Assembly: GCF_020329505.1 (NCBI RefSeq)
Contig: NZ_JAGKJJ010000011.1
Span: 62,001-126,000, forward strand
Direction of reading: 5' to 3'
DNA length: 64,000 nt
Source: Bradyrhizobium semiaridum
Lineage (GTDB): Bacteria; Pseudomonadota; Alphaproteobacteria; Rhizobiales; Xanthobacteraceae
This document shows, in pieces, positions 51,265 to 60,302 of the stretch. The stretch's first letter is position 1. Every line of letters starts with the position of its first letter. The translations under genes were made by a program, and so were the position numbers. The notes beneath the pieces were generated by a model. It was not told the origin of the DNA, did no database searches, and saw only the letters and a program-made list of their open reading frames with translations.

Positions 51265-52152
51265 CTAGTTCCTGATGTCCATGGCGCTGCGCATGCCGTC
51301 GCTCAAGAGGTTGAAGCAAATTGAGACCGCAAAGATCATCGCGCCCGGCAGCGCGGCTACCCACGGGTTGACGTAGATCGCGGTGCGCAGCGTGTTCAGC
51401 ATCAAGCCCCATTCCGGCTCCGGCGGCTTGGTGCCGAGGCCAAGAAAGGACAGACCGGCGGCCAGGATCATGGAGACCGAGATCAGACCGGTGGCGTAGA
51501 CGAAGATCGGGCCGAGCACATTGCCGAGCATGTGTACGCGCATGATGGTGAAGGGACCGGCGCCGGAGGCGCGCGCCGCCTCGACGAAATCCATGTTGCG
51601 CACGCCCGTCGTCACGCTCTCGGCGACGCGGGTGATCTGCGGCACGAACACAATGGTCAGCGACACGATCGAGTTGACGATGCCGGCGCCCAGCGCGCCG
51701 GAGATCGCGATCGCCAGCAGCACCGAGGGGAAGGCGTAGAACACGTCGACCGTGCGCATGATCGCGGTGTTGAGCTTGCCGCCGACATAGCCGGCGACAA
51801 GGCCGAGCGAGGTGCCGATCACGAAGGCGAGGATGACGGGCAGGATGCCAACGATCAGCGACAGCCGGCCGCCATAAATCAGCCGCGCCAGCATGTCGCG
51901 GCCAAGCTCGTCGGTGCCGAGCGGATAGCCCGGCGCGCCGATATGGCGGAGGCGGCGGATCATCGAGCCCTGATAGGGATCGGCAAGGTGCAGCCACGGC
52001 GCCAGCAGCGCCGAGGCGAAGATCAGCACCAGGATGAAGGCACAAGCCATGCTGACCTTGTCGCGCGTGATGCGGCGCGCGACGGTGGACCAGTAGCCGC
52101 GCGCTTTCGTCGTCGGTGCGGCCTGCAAGGCAGCGTCTGTCATGATACTCAT
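51265..52152 (-). CDS. ABC transporter permease (DppC/OppC-like)
   Basis: A 295-residue permease with an N-terminal cytoplasmic stretch and about six membrane helices (MACAFILVLIFASALLAPWL; LSLIVGILPVILAFVIGTSL). The EAA loop is VEAARASGAGPFTIMRVHML. The motif GTDELGRDMLARLIYGGRLS near residue 80 is typical of DppC. It lies between the DppB-like and ATPase genes, with only 2-3 bp spacers, in one operon. Confidence 0.93.
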   Translation of the reverse strand: MSIMTDAALQAAPTTKARGYWSTVARRITRDKVSMACAFILVLIFASALLAPWLHLADPYQGSMIRRLRHIGAPGYPLGTDELGRDMLARLIYGGRLSLIVGILPVILAFVIGTSLGLVAGYVGGKLNTAIMRTVDVFYAFPSVLLAIAISGALGAGIVNSIVSLTIVFVPQITRVAESVTTGVRNMDFVEAARASGAGPFTIMRVHMLGNVLGPIFVYATGLISVSMILAAGLSFLGLGTKPPEPEWGLMLNTLRTAIYVNPWVAALPGAMIFAVSICFNLLSDGMRSAMDIRN

Positions 52153-52155
52153 TGG

Positions 52156-53109
52156 TCAGCTCCGCTTGATGCGCGGATCGATCGCGGCCTGCGCGATATC
52201 GACCAGGAGGTTGAGCAGCACGAAGAACAGCGCCAGAACCAGGATCGTACCCTGCAGCAGCGGCAGATCGCGCTGGAAGATCGCCGAATTGAGCAGCAGG
52301 CCCGAGCCGGGCCACGAGAACACCGTCTCGATCAGGATCGAGCCGCCGAGCATGTATCCCAACTGCAGTCCCATCACCGCGAGCGCGGTCGGCGCGGCAT
52401 TCTTGACGACGTGGCGGAACACCTCGGTCTCGCGCAGGCCCTTCGCGCGCAGCGCCTCGACAAAATCCTGGCTCAGGATATCGCCGGTCAACGCACGGAC
52501 GGTGCGGGTGACGATGCCCATCGGGATCACCGACGTGGTGATCGCCGGCAGCACCAGATAGCGCAGATGCTCCCAGTCCCACGCCCAGGCGCCGGAGCCG
52601 CCGGGCCCGGCGCCGACCGCGGGCAGCCAGTTGAGCTGCACCGAGAAGATGATGACCAGCACCATGCCGAGCCAGTAATGCGGCAGCGAGACGCCGGCGA
52701 TGGCAACCGATGTCGCGACCTTATCGACCCAGGTGTCACGGAAATAGCCGGCGATCAGGCCGAACAGCAGGCCGAGCGTGAAGCCGATCATTGCCGCCGC
52801 AACGGCCAGCATCACGGTGTTGCCGACCGCGCGCATCACCTCGGAGAGCACCGGACGCCCGGTCGCAATCGAACTGCCGAGGTCGCCGTGCAGCGCGCGC
52901 CACAGCCACAGTCCGAACTGCACCGGCAGCGGGCGATCGAAGCCGTAGGCCGTGCGCAGCTGCGCGGCAAGTTCCTGCGAGGCGTCGGCCGGCAGCACCG
53001 CGACCAAGGGATCGCCGGGCGTGATGTGCACCAGGAGGAAGCACACCAGCGCCACGCTGAGCACGATCGGAATGACGTAGACGATCCGTCTGGCAGTGTA
53101 GGCGAACAC
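52156..53109 (-). CDS. ABC transporter permease (DppB/OppB-like)
   Basis: A 317-residue permease. The N-terminus MFAYTARRIVYVIPIVLSVA and VCFLLVHITPGDPLVAVLP are characteristic of DppB. ATGRPVLSEVMRAVGNTVML starts the core, and the EAA loop is DFVEALRAKGLRETEVFRHV. Together with the downstream DppC-like protein it forms the channel. A repeat with two hairpins separates it from the binding-protein gene upstream. Confidence 0.93.
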   Translation of the reverse strand: MFAYTARRIVYVIPIVLSVALVCFLLVHITPGDPLVAVLPADASQELAAQLRTAYGFDRPLPVQFGLWLWRALHGDLGSSIATGRPVLSEVMRAVGNTVMLAVAAAMIGFTLGLLFGLIAGYFRDTWVDKVATSVAIAGVSLPHYWLGMVLVIIFSVQLNWLPAVGAGPGGSGAWAWDWEHLRYLVLPAITTSVIPMGIVTRTVRALTGDILSQDFVEALRAKGLRETEVFRHVVKNAAPTALAVMGLQLGYMLGGSILIETVFSWPGSGLLLNSAIFQRDLPLLQGTILVLALFFVLLNLLVDIAQAAIDPRIKRS

Positions 53110-53126
53110 GTTGCACTCTTTCTTCC

Positions 53127-53288
53127 TTCTCCCCTTGTGGGAGAAGGTGGCGCGCTTTAGCGCGCCGGATGAGGGTATCTATCCGCGGATGCAATTCACA
53201 TCGTCGGTGCGAGGGGCATCCGCGGAGACAACCCCTCACTCGGCTTCGCTTCGCGAAGCCACCCTCTCCCACAAGGGGAGAGGGTGCA
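53127..53288. repeat. Dispersed repeat (family A-like) inside the transporter operon
   Basis: CTTCTCCCCTTGTGGGAGAA and CCCTCTCCCACAAGGGGAGA face each other at the ends. CGCGCTTTAGCGCG and a 12-bp pair ATCCGCGGATGC/GCATCCGCGGAG lie between. It separates the binding-protein gene from the permease genes, where it may reduce downstream expression relative to the abundant binding protein. Confidence 0.7.
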
Positions 53289-53308
53289 CCGGTCACCTGG
53301 CTAGCTTC

Positions 53309-54961
53309 TCACGGTGCGACCGTGACCGGCGAGAAGTCGACGAACCAGCTCTTCGGCTGCACGAAGCCCTTGATCTTCGGGCTCATCGCGCGCGGGGCGA
53401 CATCGTGGGCGACGTAGAGGAACGCCGCGTCGTCGACCGAGGCCGCATGCAGTTCGGCGAGCGCCGCGTCGCGGGCCGCCGGCTCGAAGGTCTGGCGCGC
53501 TTTCTTCACCAACTCGTCGAATTTCGGGTTGTTGTTGAAGCCCCAATTGTTGGAGACCGGCGGCGCCATGCCCGACTGCAGGAAGCGCACCAGCGCGAAG
53601 AATGGATCCATCGCCGCATAGGTGACGTTGATCGCGTTCGAGCCGTTGGCCGTCGGGTCCTTGGCGCCGCGCCGCCAGTTGGTGAACAGCGTATTCCACT
53701 CGATAACGTCGAGCTGCACATCGAAGTAGCACTCGGCCAAAGCCTGTTGCAGGTACTCGTTCATCGGCAGTGGCAGCATCTGGCCGGAACCCGACGCCGA
53801 GGTCTGGATCTTGACCATCAGCTTCTTGCTCGGACCGAAGCCCGCCTCCTGCATCAGCTTCTGCGCGGCCGGCTTGTCATACTTGATCTGGAAAGTCGGG
53901 CTGCCGCGCCAGGGATGACCGGGCTCGAACGTGCCGGTCGCCGGCACCATCAGCCCCGCGAGCAGTCCATCGCGCAGGCCTTCGCGATCGATGCAGAGAT
54001 TGGCCGCCTTGCGGACGCGGATGTCATTCCACGGCGAGCCCTCGACGCGGGAGAACTGCCAGGGCCAGACATGCGGCTCCTCGTTCGAATACAGCACGAA
54101 GCCGCGCTGTTTGATCTCGGGCAGCGCGTCCGGCGCCGGCGCCTCGACCCAGTTGACCTGCCCCGACAGCAGTGCCGCGGTGCGCGCGTTGGCTTCCGGC
54201 ATCGGCAGCAGCACCATCTTGTCGGTCTTCGGCACCCGCGCCTTGTCCCAGTACTTGTCGTTCTTCACCAGCTCAAGCCGCTCGCGCGGGGTGAAGCTCG
54301 ACATCTTCCAGGGGCCGGTGCCCGAAGCGTCCTTGGCGAACGCGGCCCAGGCGGCCTGCGACTTCGCCTTGGCATCGGCGCCCTCGGCCTTGTCGTAGAA
54401 TTGCTGCCACTTGGCCGGGCTCGCCATGAACAGATTGGTGAGGTTGATCGGCAGGAAGCTGTCCGGCTCCTTGGTGGTCAGCTCGACCGTCATGTCGTCG
54501 ATCTTGCGCGCTGAGACCAATGTCGGCATGCGCGAGGCGGTGACGCCGACCTGGCTCGGATCGAACTGCGGCGCATCCTGCTTCAGCACCTTCTCGACGT
54601 TCCAGACCACGGCGTCGGCGTTGAACGGCGAGCCGTCATGAAAGGTGACGCCGGAGCGCAGCTTGAACACCCATTTGGTTTTGTCGGCGTCGTCGACCTT
54701 CCACTCAGTGGCGAGGCCCGGGATCATCGCGCTGGCCTTGTCGGCTGACGAGAGGTCCCACATCGTCAGCGCGTCGTACATCGTGAGGCCGGTGAAACGG
54801 TTGCCTTCAAAGCCCTGGTCTGGCTGGCCGAGCGTGCGCGGAATGTCTGCAGCCGTCATGCCAATACGCAGCACGGTCTCGGCGCTGGCGATCGCCGGCA
54901 TTGCCGTGGCCAGCGCAAACGCCAGCATCATCGCTGTCGCATTGGTCTTCCTGTTACGCAT
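53309..54961 (-). CDS. ABC transporter substrate-binding protein (SBP family 5)
   Basis: A 550-residue periplasmic protein with a signal peptide (AMMLAFALATAMPAIASA). Family-5 marks are TFHDGSPFNADAVVWNVEKV, GTGPWKMSSFTPRERLELVK and a C-terminal HDVAPRAMSPKIKGF. It feeds the DppBC-like permease immediately downstream. It is clearly paralogous to the divergent product at 55180 (shared PGLATEWKVDD and DKTKW segments), so the transporter may have two binding proteins. AAGGGG precedes ATG 54961. Confidence 0.92.
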   Translation of the reverse strand: MRNRKTNATAMMLAFALATAMPAIASAETVLRIGMTAADIPRTLGQPDQGFEGNRFTGLTMYDALTMWDLSSADKASAMIPGLATEWKVDDADKTKWVFKLRSGVTFHDGSPFNADAVVWNVEKVLKQDAPQFDPSQVGVTASRMPTLVSARKIDDMTVELTTKEPDSFLPINLTNLFMASPAKWQQFYDKAEGADAKAKSQAAWAAFAKDASGTGPWKMSSFTPRERLELVKNDKYWDKARVPKTDKMVLLPMPEANARTAALLSGQVNWVEAPAPDALPEIKQRGFVLYSNEEPHVWPWQFSRVEGSPWNDIRVRKAANLCIDREGLRDGLLAGLMVPATGTFEPGHPWRGSPTFQIKYDKPAAQKLMQEAGFGPSKKLMVKIQTSASGSGQMLPLPMNEYLQQALAECYFDVQLDVIEWNTLFTNWRRGAKDPTANGSNAINVTYAAMDPFFALVRFLQSGMAPPVSNNWGFNNNPKFDELVKKARQTFEPAARDAALAELHAASVDDAAFLYVAHDVAPRAMSPKIKGFVQPKSWFVDFSPVTVAP

Positions 54962-55179
54962 CTGAGCAACCCCTTCTTGTGACCCGGTTTGGGCGATTGT
55001 TCTGGTGACTATTTCTTGGGCAAGCGTATGCAATGCGTGTGCCAAGGGGAATAGTTAGTCACCAAATAACCGCAGGGCGCGTCAATTCTTCCCACCTTGC
55101 GCCTGAGCGGCACGAAGATGCCTATTCTGGCATCATGCTTGCAAGCTTGGCTCCGACTTCCCAGCAACGGAGCTTTTGT

Positions 55180-56787
55180 ATGCGTGCGCGCAATTCGATC
55201 CTGATGGCGGCGGTCGCGCTTGCCCTCACAGCAGGCTGGCCGGCGAAGCAAGCACGAGCTGAATCCATTGTGCGCTACGGCATCTCGATGGCTGACATCC
55301 CGCTGACGACGGGTCAGCCCGATCGCGGCGCCGGCGCCTATCAGTTCACCGCCTACACGATCTACGATCCGCTGGTCGCCTGGGAGATGGACGTCGCCGA
55401 CCGCCCGGGCAAACTGGTGCCGGGACTCGCGACCGAGTGGAAAGTCGACGACAACGACAAGACCAAATGGCGCTTCAGCCTGCGCAAAGGCGTGAAGTTC
55501 CACGACGGCAGCGACTTCAATGCCGATGCCGTGATCTGGAATCTCGATAAGGTGCTCAACGACAAGGCACCGCAATTCGACAAGCGGCAGAGCGCGCAGG
55601 TCAAGACCCGCCTGCCCTCGGTCGCGAGCTACGCCAAGATCGATGACTTCACCATCGAGATCACCACCAAGACCGTCGACTCCTTCTTCCTGTACCAGAT
55701 GCTCTGGTTCCTGGTCTCGAGCCCCGCGCAATATGAAAAGCTCGGCAAGGACTGGGACAAGTTCGCGAGCCAGCCCTCCGGCACCGGCCCGTTCAAGCTG
55801 ACAAAACTGGTGCCGCGCGAGCTCGCCGAATTGACAAGGAATCCGGACTATTGGGACCAGAAGCGGCTCGCGAAGGTCGACAAGATGATCCTGATCCCAA
55901 TGCCGGAAGCGCTGACCCGCACCAATGCGCTGCTCGCCGGGCAGGTCGACCTGATCGAGACGCCAGCGCCCGACGCCGTGCCGCAGCTCAAGGCGGCCGG
56001 CATGAAGATCGTCGACAACGTGACGCCGCATGTCTGGAATTATCACTTGAGCGTGCTGCCCGGCTCGCCCTGGACCGACATCCGCCTGCGCAAGGCGCTC
56101 AACCTCGCCATCGATCGCGACGCGGTGGTCGGCCTGATGAATGGGCTGGCAAAGCCCGCCAAGGGCCAGGTCGATCCGTCGAGCCCGTGGTTCGGCAAGC
56201 CCACCTTTGAATTGAAATACGACGTCGCGGCGGCCAGGAAGCTGGTCGAGGAGGCCGGCTATTCAAAGGAGAAGCCGCTGAAGGCGACCTTCATCATCGC
56301 CCAGGGCGGCACCGGGCAGATGCTGTCGCTGCCGATGAACGAGTTCTTGCAGCAGAGCTTCAAGGAGATCGGCATCGACATCGACTTCAAGGTGGTCGAG
56401 CTCGAGACCTTGTACACGCATTGGCGCAAGGGCGCGGCGGACGAGATGAACGCCGGCATCACCGCCAACAACATCGCCTATGTCACGTCGGACCCGCTCT
56501 ACGCCATTGTGCGCTTCTTTCATTCCGGCCAGGTCGCGCCGGTCGGCGTCAACTGGGGCGGCTACAAGAACCCGAAAGTCGACGCGCTGATCGACGAGGC
56601 CAAGCAGACCTTCGACACCGCCAAGCAGGATGCGCTGCTGGCGCAGGCGCACGCGCTGATCGTCGACGACGCCGCGCTGGTCTGGGTGGTGCACGATACC
56701 AACCCGCATGCGCTGTCGCCGAAGGTGAAGACCTTCGTGCAGGCGCAGCACTGGTTCCAGGATCTGACGCAGATCGGGTTGCAGTAG
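55180..56787 (+). CDS. Second ABC transporter substrate-binding protein (SBP family 5)
   Basis: A 535-residue periplasmic binding protein. The signal peptide is SILMAAVALALTAGWPAKQA; the mature part has LVPGLATEWKVDDNDKTKWR, VKFHDGSDFNADAVIWNLDK, SGTGPFKLTKLVPRELAELT and PHVWNYHLSVLPGSPWTDIR. It lies 218 bp from its divergent paralogue and is not followed by transporter genes, so it may share the adjacent permease with a different ligand. ATG 55180 with CGGAG 8 bp upstream was chosen. Confidence 0.92.
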   Translation: MRARNSILMAAVALALTAGWPAKQARAESIVRYGISMADIPLTTGQPDRGAGAYQFTAYTIYDPLVAWEMDVADRPGKLVPGLATEWKVDDNDKTKWRFSLRKGVKFHDGSDFNADAVIWNLDKVLNDKAPQFDKRQSAQVKTRLPSVASYAKIDDFTIEITTKTVDSFFLYQMLWFLVSSPAQYEKLGKDWDKFASQPSGTGPFKLTKLVPRELAELTRNPDYWDQKRLAKVDKMILIPMPEALTRTNALLAGQVDLIETPAPDAVPQLKAAGMKIVDNVTPHVWNYHLSVLPGSPWTDIRLRKALNLAIDRDAVVGLMNGLAKPAKGQVDPSSPWFGKPTFELKYDVAAARKLVEEAGYSKEKPLKATFIIAQGGTGQMLSLPMNEFLQQSFKEIGIDIDFKVVELETLYTHWRKGAADEMNAGITANNIAYVTSDPLYAIVRFFHSGQVAPVGVNWGGYKNPKVDALIDEAKQTFDTAKQDALLAQAHALIVDDAALVWVVHDTNPHALSPKVKTFVQAQHWFQDLTQIGLQ

Positions 56788-56793
56788 ACCAAT

Positions 56794-56879
56794 CGTCATT
56801 GCCGGGCTTGACCCGGCAATCCATCCCTCGGCAAAATTTCTTCTCGCGATGGATGCGCGGGTCAAGCCCGCGCATGACC
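56794..56879. repeat. Dispersed palindromic repeat (family C)
   Basis: CGTCATTGCCGGGCTTGACC and CGGCAATCCATCCC are answered by CGATGGATGCGCGGGTCAAG and CCCGCGCATGACC. Second copy at 34565-34645. It fills the convergent gap between the binding-protein and cyclase genes. Confidence 0.78.
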
Positions 56880-56886
56880 GAGCGCG

Positions 56887-59073
56887 TCACTTCGTCAGCA
56901 GCGCGAATGCGCCGTTCCAATCGTCCGGCGGCGGCTGTTGCTGGAACGCCCGGATGCGGGCTTCGTAAAGATTGTAGAGATATTGCAGCGCCTGCGCCTC
57001 GTCGGTCTTGCGGCCGCGCTCGATCGCGGCGAGTGCGCCGTGCCAATCGCGGCTGCGGTAGCAGGCCAGCATTTCGATGGTCAGGTTGCGCAGCCGCTGG
57101 AAGCGGCCCGAATTGGCGACGTCCTCGCGGCCGGCGATCGCGTAGATCACCTCGGGCTCCTTCTTGCCCTTGACCATGATGAAGTCGAGCTCGAGGATCG
57201 CGAACCTGTCCTTCACCGCCAGCGCGGTGGTCGAGCCCACGATGATCGGGAAGCCGTATTCCTTGGACTGCCCCTCGAGCCGCGAAGCCAGGTTGACGCT
57301 GTCGCCGAACACCGAATAGTCGAAGCGCACGTCGGAGCCCATGTTGCCGACGACGCAGGTGCCGGTGTTGAGACCGACGCCGATATTGAGTGGCACGTAG
57401 ACGTGGCCGCCCTCCCTCGCCTCCTCCTCGCGCTCGCGGTTGAGCGTATCGACCCGCTCTAGCATGTCGAGCGCGGCCTCGCAGGCGTTGATATGATGCT
57501 CCTTGTCGTCGAGCGGTGCATTCCAGAACGCCATGATGGCGTCGCCCATATATTTGTCGATCGTGCCCTTGCGGGCGAGGATCGCGTTAGAAAGCGGCGT
57601 CAGGAAACGGTTCATCAGCGCGGTGAGACCCTGCGGGTCACTCTTGTAGGTCTCCGAGATCGAGGTGAAGCCGCGCATGTCAGAGAACATGATGGTCATC
57701 TCGCGCTCCTCGCCGCCGAGCACGAGCCGCTCCGGCGCTTGCGCCAGCTGCTCGACTAGCGCCGGCGACATGTAGCGCACGAATTGCGTGCGGATCTGCC
57801 GTCGCTGCTGCTGCTCGCGCACGAAGCTCGCGAAGATCAGCGTGAGGTAGATCGCCGTCGTCGAGAACAGCGGATAGGTGAAATCGATCAGCAGCCGGTA
57901 GTTGATGTAGAAGAACCAGGACGTGCCGACCAGGACCGACGCGAACAGGCCGCCGACGAACACCAGCGTCACCGCGCCGAATCGCGGTGCGAACGCGATC
58001 ACCAGCAGCCCCATGACGATCGCACCGATGAACTCCAGCGCGATGCCGTAGCCCGGCTGCTGCACCACGGCGCCGGTCAGCGCGCTCTCCAGCAACTGGG
58101 CGTGGATCTCCACGCCGGGCATATTGGATGACGCGGGCGTGGCCTTGATGTCGTTCAATCCGACCGCCGAGGTCCCGATCAGCACAAGCTTGCCGGCAAT
58201 CTTGTCGGCCGGCACCTTGCCGTCGAGCACATCGGCGGCGGACACATAGATCGACGGATCCTGGCTCGCGAAATGCACCCAGAGCTGCCCGTTGCGATCG
58301 GTCGGGATCTCCAGCCCCCGCAGCGCGATGCTCTTGACCCCGACCTCGTCCGTCTTGATCAGCACCGTCGGCGTGGTGGTGACGACCCGCAGGATCTCGA
58401 GGCTGAGCGATGGCATCAGCTTGCCCTGCGCCACCATCACCATCGGCACCCGCCGGATGATGCCGTCGCGCTCGGTCTTGATCGTGAACAGGCCGCGCCC
58501 CGCCGCGGCACGCTCCAGCACGGGCACATTCCGCAGCAAGCCGGCAAACTCGTACAGGAACGGCTCGGCTGCACTGGCGGCGGCGCCTGGACCCGATGCA
58601 AGCGTCCCGAATCCCGTCGTCGGCAGGGTTTCGTCGAGTTCCGACCAGGCTTGCGCAAGCCCCGTCTCGCCCAGCACGACGCGCGAGCGGCGGATCGCAT
58701 CGGATAAAATCTGATCGTTGCTCGGCAGCTCGCGCAGCCGCGTCCGGGTGACCTCGTCGATGAAGCGCATCTGTCCCGCGACCTTGTCCGGGTTGAGGCG
58801 GTCCGGCTCCGAGAACACCACGTCGAAGCCGATCGCAACCGCGCCGAGGCTGGTCAGATTGATGATGATGTCGGCGATGGTGGTCCGCGGCCACGGCCAC
58901 TGGCCGAGCTTGGCGAGACTCTTCTCGTCGATATCGACGATGGTGACCGGACGGATCGTCTTCTTGCGGGGATCGATGCGCTGGTAGGCGTCGAAAACGC
59001 GGACGCGCAATTCTTCGACCGGCGCACCAGAATAGGCCCGGCTCTCCGGGCAGCCGTCATGTATGGCCGCCAC
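56887..59073 (-). CDS. CHASE2-domain adenylate/guanylate cyclase
   Basis: A 728-residue cyclase. A CHASE2 sensor domain (about 20-330) has VEELRVRVFDAYQRI, VTIVDIDEKSLAKLGQWPWP and LVLIGTSAVGLNDIKATPA. Three membrane helices (about 335-420) follow, and then the class III catalytic domain (about 450-640) with MTIMFSDMRGFTSIS (metal Asp), DKYMGDAIMAFWNAP (second Asp) and YSVFGDSVNLASRLEG (transition-state Asn/Arg). The N-terminal helix that normally threads CHASE2 outside is not present: the frame starts at GTG 59073 with a stop just before it. The divergent gap is only 60 bp. Confidence 0.88.
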   Translation of the reverse strand: MAAIHDGCPESRAYSGAPVEELRVRVFDAYQRIDPRKKTIRPVTIVDIDEKSLAKLGQWPWPRTTIADIIINLTSLGAVAIGFDVVFSEPDRLNPDKVAGQMRFIDEVTRTRLRELPSNDQILSDAIRRSRVVLGETGLAQAWSELDETLPTTGFGTLASGPGAAASAAEPFLYEFAGLLRNVPVLERAAAGRGLFTIKTERDGIIRRVPMVMVAQGKLMPSLSLEILRVVTTTPTVLIKTDEVGVKSIALRGLEIPTDRNGQLWVHFASQDPSIYVSAADVLDGKVPADKIAGKLVLIGTSAVGLNDIKATPASSNMPGVEIHAQLLESALTGAVVQQPGYGIALEFIGAIVMGLLVIAFAPRFGAVTLVFVGGLFASVLVGTSWFFYINYRLLIDFTYPLFSTTAIYLTLIFASFVREQQQRRQIRTQFVRYMSPALVEQLAQAPERLVLGGEEREMTIMFSDMRGFTSISETYKSDPQGLTALMNRFLTPLSNAILARKGTIDKYMGDAIMAFWNAPLDDKEHHINACEAALDMLERVDTLNREREEEAREGGHVYVPLNIGVGLNTGTCVVGNMGSDVRFDYSVFGDSVNLASRLEGQSKEYGFPIIVGSTTALAVKDRFAILELDFIMVKGKKEPEVIYAIAGREDVANSGRFQRLRNLTIEMLACYRSRDWHGALAAIERGRKTDEAQALQYLYNLYEARIRAFQQQPPPDDWNGAFALLTK

Positions 59074-59133
59074 TATTCACCATCGGGGCCGCTTCGTCTA
59101 TGAAATGACGCCAACCCTGGATCACGGGCACCG

Positions 59134-60300
59134 ATGTCCACCCCCCTGAGCGGAACGCTCCCGCAGCCTGCAGGTCGCTATGACGGCGTCCGCGCGCTGC
59201 TGCGGGCCGGCAAGAACGACCAAGCGATCGTGCAATTGTGCGCGATGACCGTCAGCCGCCCCGACGATCTGGTCGCAAAGGAATTGCTGTTCGATGCGTT
59301 CTTCCAGAAGCGCGACTGGCTTCCGGCGCTGGCCCTCGCCGAGGAGCTGAGCCGGCGCCAGCCCGACAATGCACGGCTGGAAAAGGCACGGATCGCCACC
59401 CTGACCAACCTGAAGCGCTATGACGAGACGATCGTGCAGGCGCTGCGCTACCTGGAGCGGCACGGCGACGATCTCACGGTCCTGGACACGTTGAAGGTCG
59501 CCAGCTTCTATCTCGGCAAGATCGACGACGCGATCCGTTATGGGCAGCACACCCTCGACCTGCGGGATGCCGAGGCCTGCCGCAATCCGCCTCCGTTCGC
59601 GTTGCAGGAGCCGCAGGGCCCGCCGTCGGGTGCGAACGTCATCTCGTTTTCGCTGTGGGGAGCTGCGCCGTTCTACGCCTACGGCGCCATGATCAACCTT
59701 GTGCTCAGCCGCACGGTCTATCCGGGCTGGACCTGCCGGTTCTATGTCGACGGCACCGTGCCGCCGGCCTGCGTCGCATTCCTGCGGGACAACGGCGGAG
59801 ACATCCGCAACATCGAGGACGAGTATCCTCGCGTCGGGCTGTTCCAGCGCTTTCTGGTCATGAACGATCCGGCCGTCGGGCGCTTTCTCGTGCGCGACTG
59901 CGATGCGCGGTTGTCCACGGCGGAAGCCGACCTGGTCCAGCAATGGATCGAAAGCGATTATCCGTTTCACGTCGTGCGCGACCACGTCATGCACAACGAA
60001 CTGATGATCGGGTGCACCTGGGCCGGCCGCACCGATTGCGGGCTCGACATCGTCGCGCTGATGCGACGCTACTTCCACGCCGGCCCGACCGCGAAGTATG
60101 GCCACGACCAGCGCATGCTCGGCCTGATGCTGTGGCCGCTGATCCGCAGCCGCTGCCTCGTCCACGACAGACATTACCGGCTAGAGGGCGTGCACACGCG
60201 GCCGCTTGCCGAGCGCAAGGGGCACTTCGGCGCCGGCCATCAAAACCTCGCCGCGGTGCTCGCCGAGGTCGACCGGCTTGGCATCCCTCGGCTGCCCTGA
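59134..60300 (+). CDS. TPR protein with glycosyltransferase-like C-terminal domain
   Basis: A 388-residue protein. The first 150 residues are helical repeats of TPR type (QAIVQLCAMTVSRPDDLVAK, WLPALALAEELSRRQPDNAR, DDAIRYGQHTLDL). The C-terminal domain starts VISFSLWGAAPFYAYGAMIN and has YPGWTCRFYVDGTVPPACVA, FLVRDCDARLS (the D-x-D-like metal motif of glycosyltransferases) and HVVRDHVMHNELMIGCTWAG. Domains of this pattern occur in uncharacterised glycosyltransferase-like families. It ends 2 bp from the convergent VCBS gene and may modify that protein or another surface component; this is inference. Confidence 0.7.
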   Translation: MSTPLSGTLPQPAGRYDGVRALLRAGKNDQAIVQLCAMTVSRPDDLVAKELLFDAFFQKRDWLPALALAEELSRRQPDNARLEKARIATLTNLKRYDETIVQALRYLERHGDDLTVLDTLKVASFYLGKIDDAIRYGQHTLDLRDAEACRNPPPFALQEPQGPPSGANVISFSLWGAAPFYAYGAMINLVLSRTVYPGWTCRFYVDGTVPPACVAFLRDNGGDIRNIEDEYPRVGLFQRFLVMNDPAVGRFLVRDCDARLSTAEADLVQQWIESDYPFHVVRDHVMHNELMIGCTWAGRTDCGLDIVALMRRYFHAGPTAKYGHDQRMLGLMLWPLIRSRCLVHDRHYRLEGVHTRPLAERKGHFGAGHQNLAAVLAEVDRLGIPRLP

Positions 60301-60302
60301 CA

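Noticed and set aside
50189..52582. One 797-codon frame fusing the ATPase with upstream sequence
   Set aside because: The upstream 440 codons are an Arg/Ala-rich shadow of the two permease genes. The true ATPase starts at 51262, 2 bp after the permease stop.
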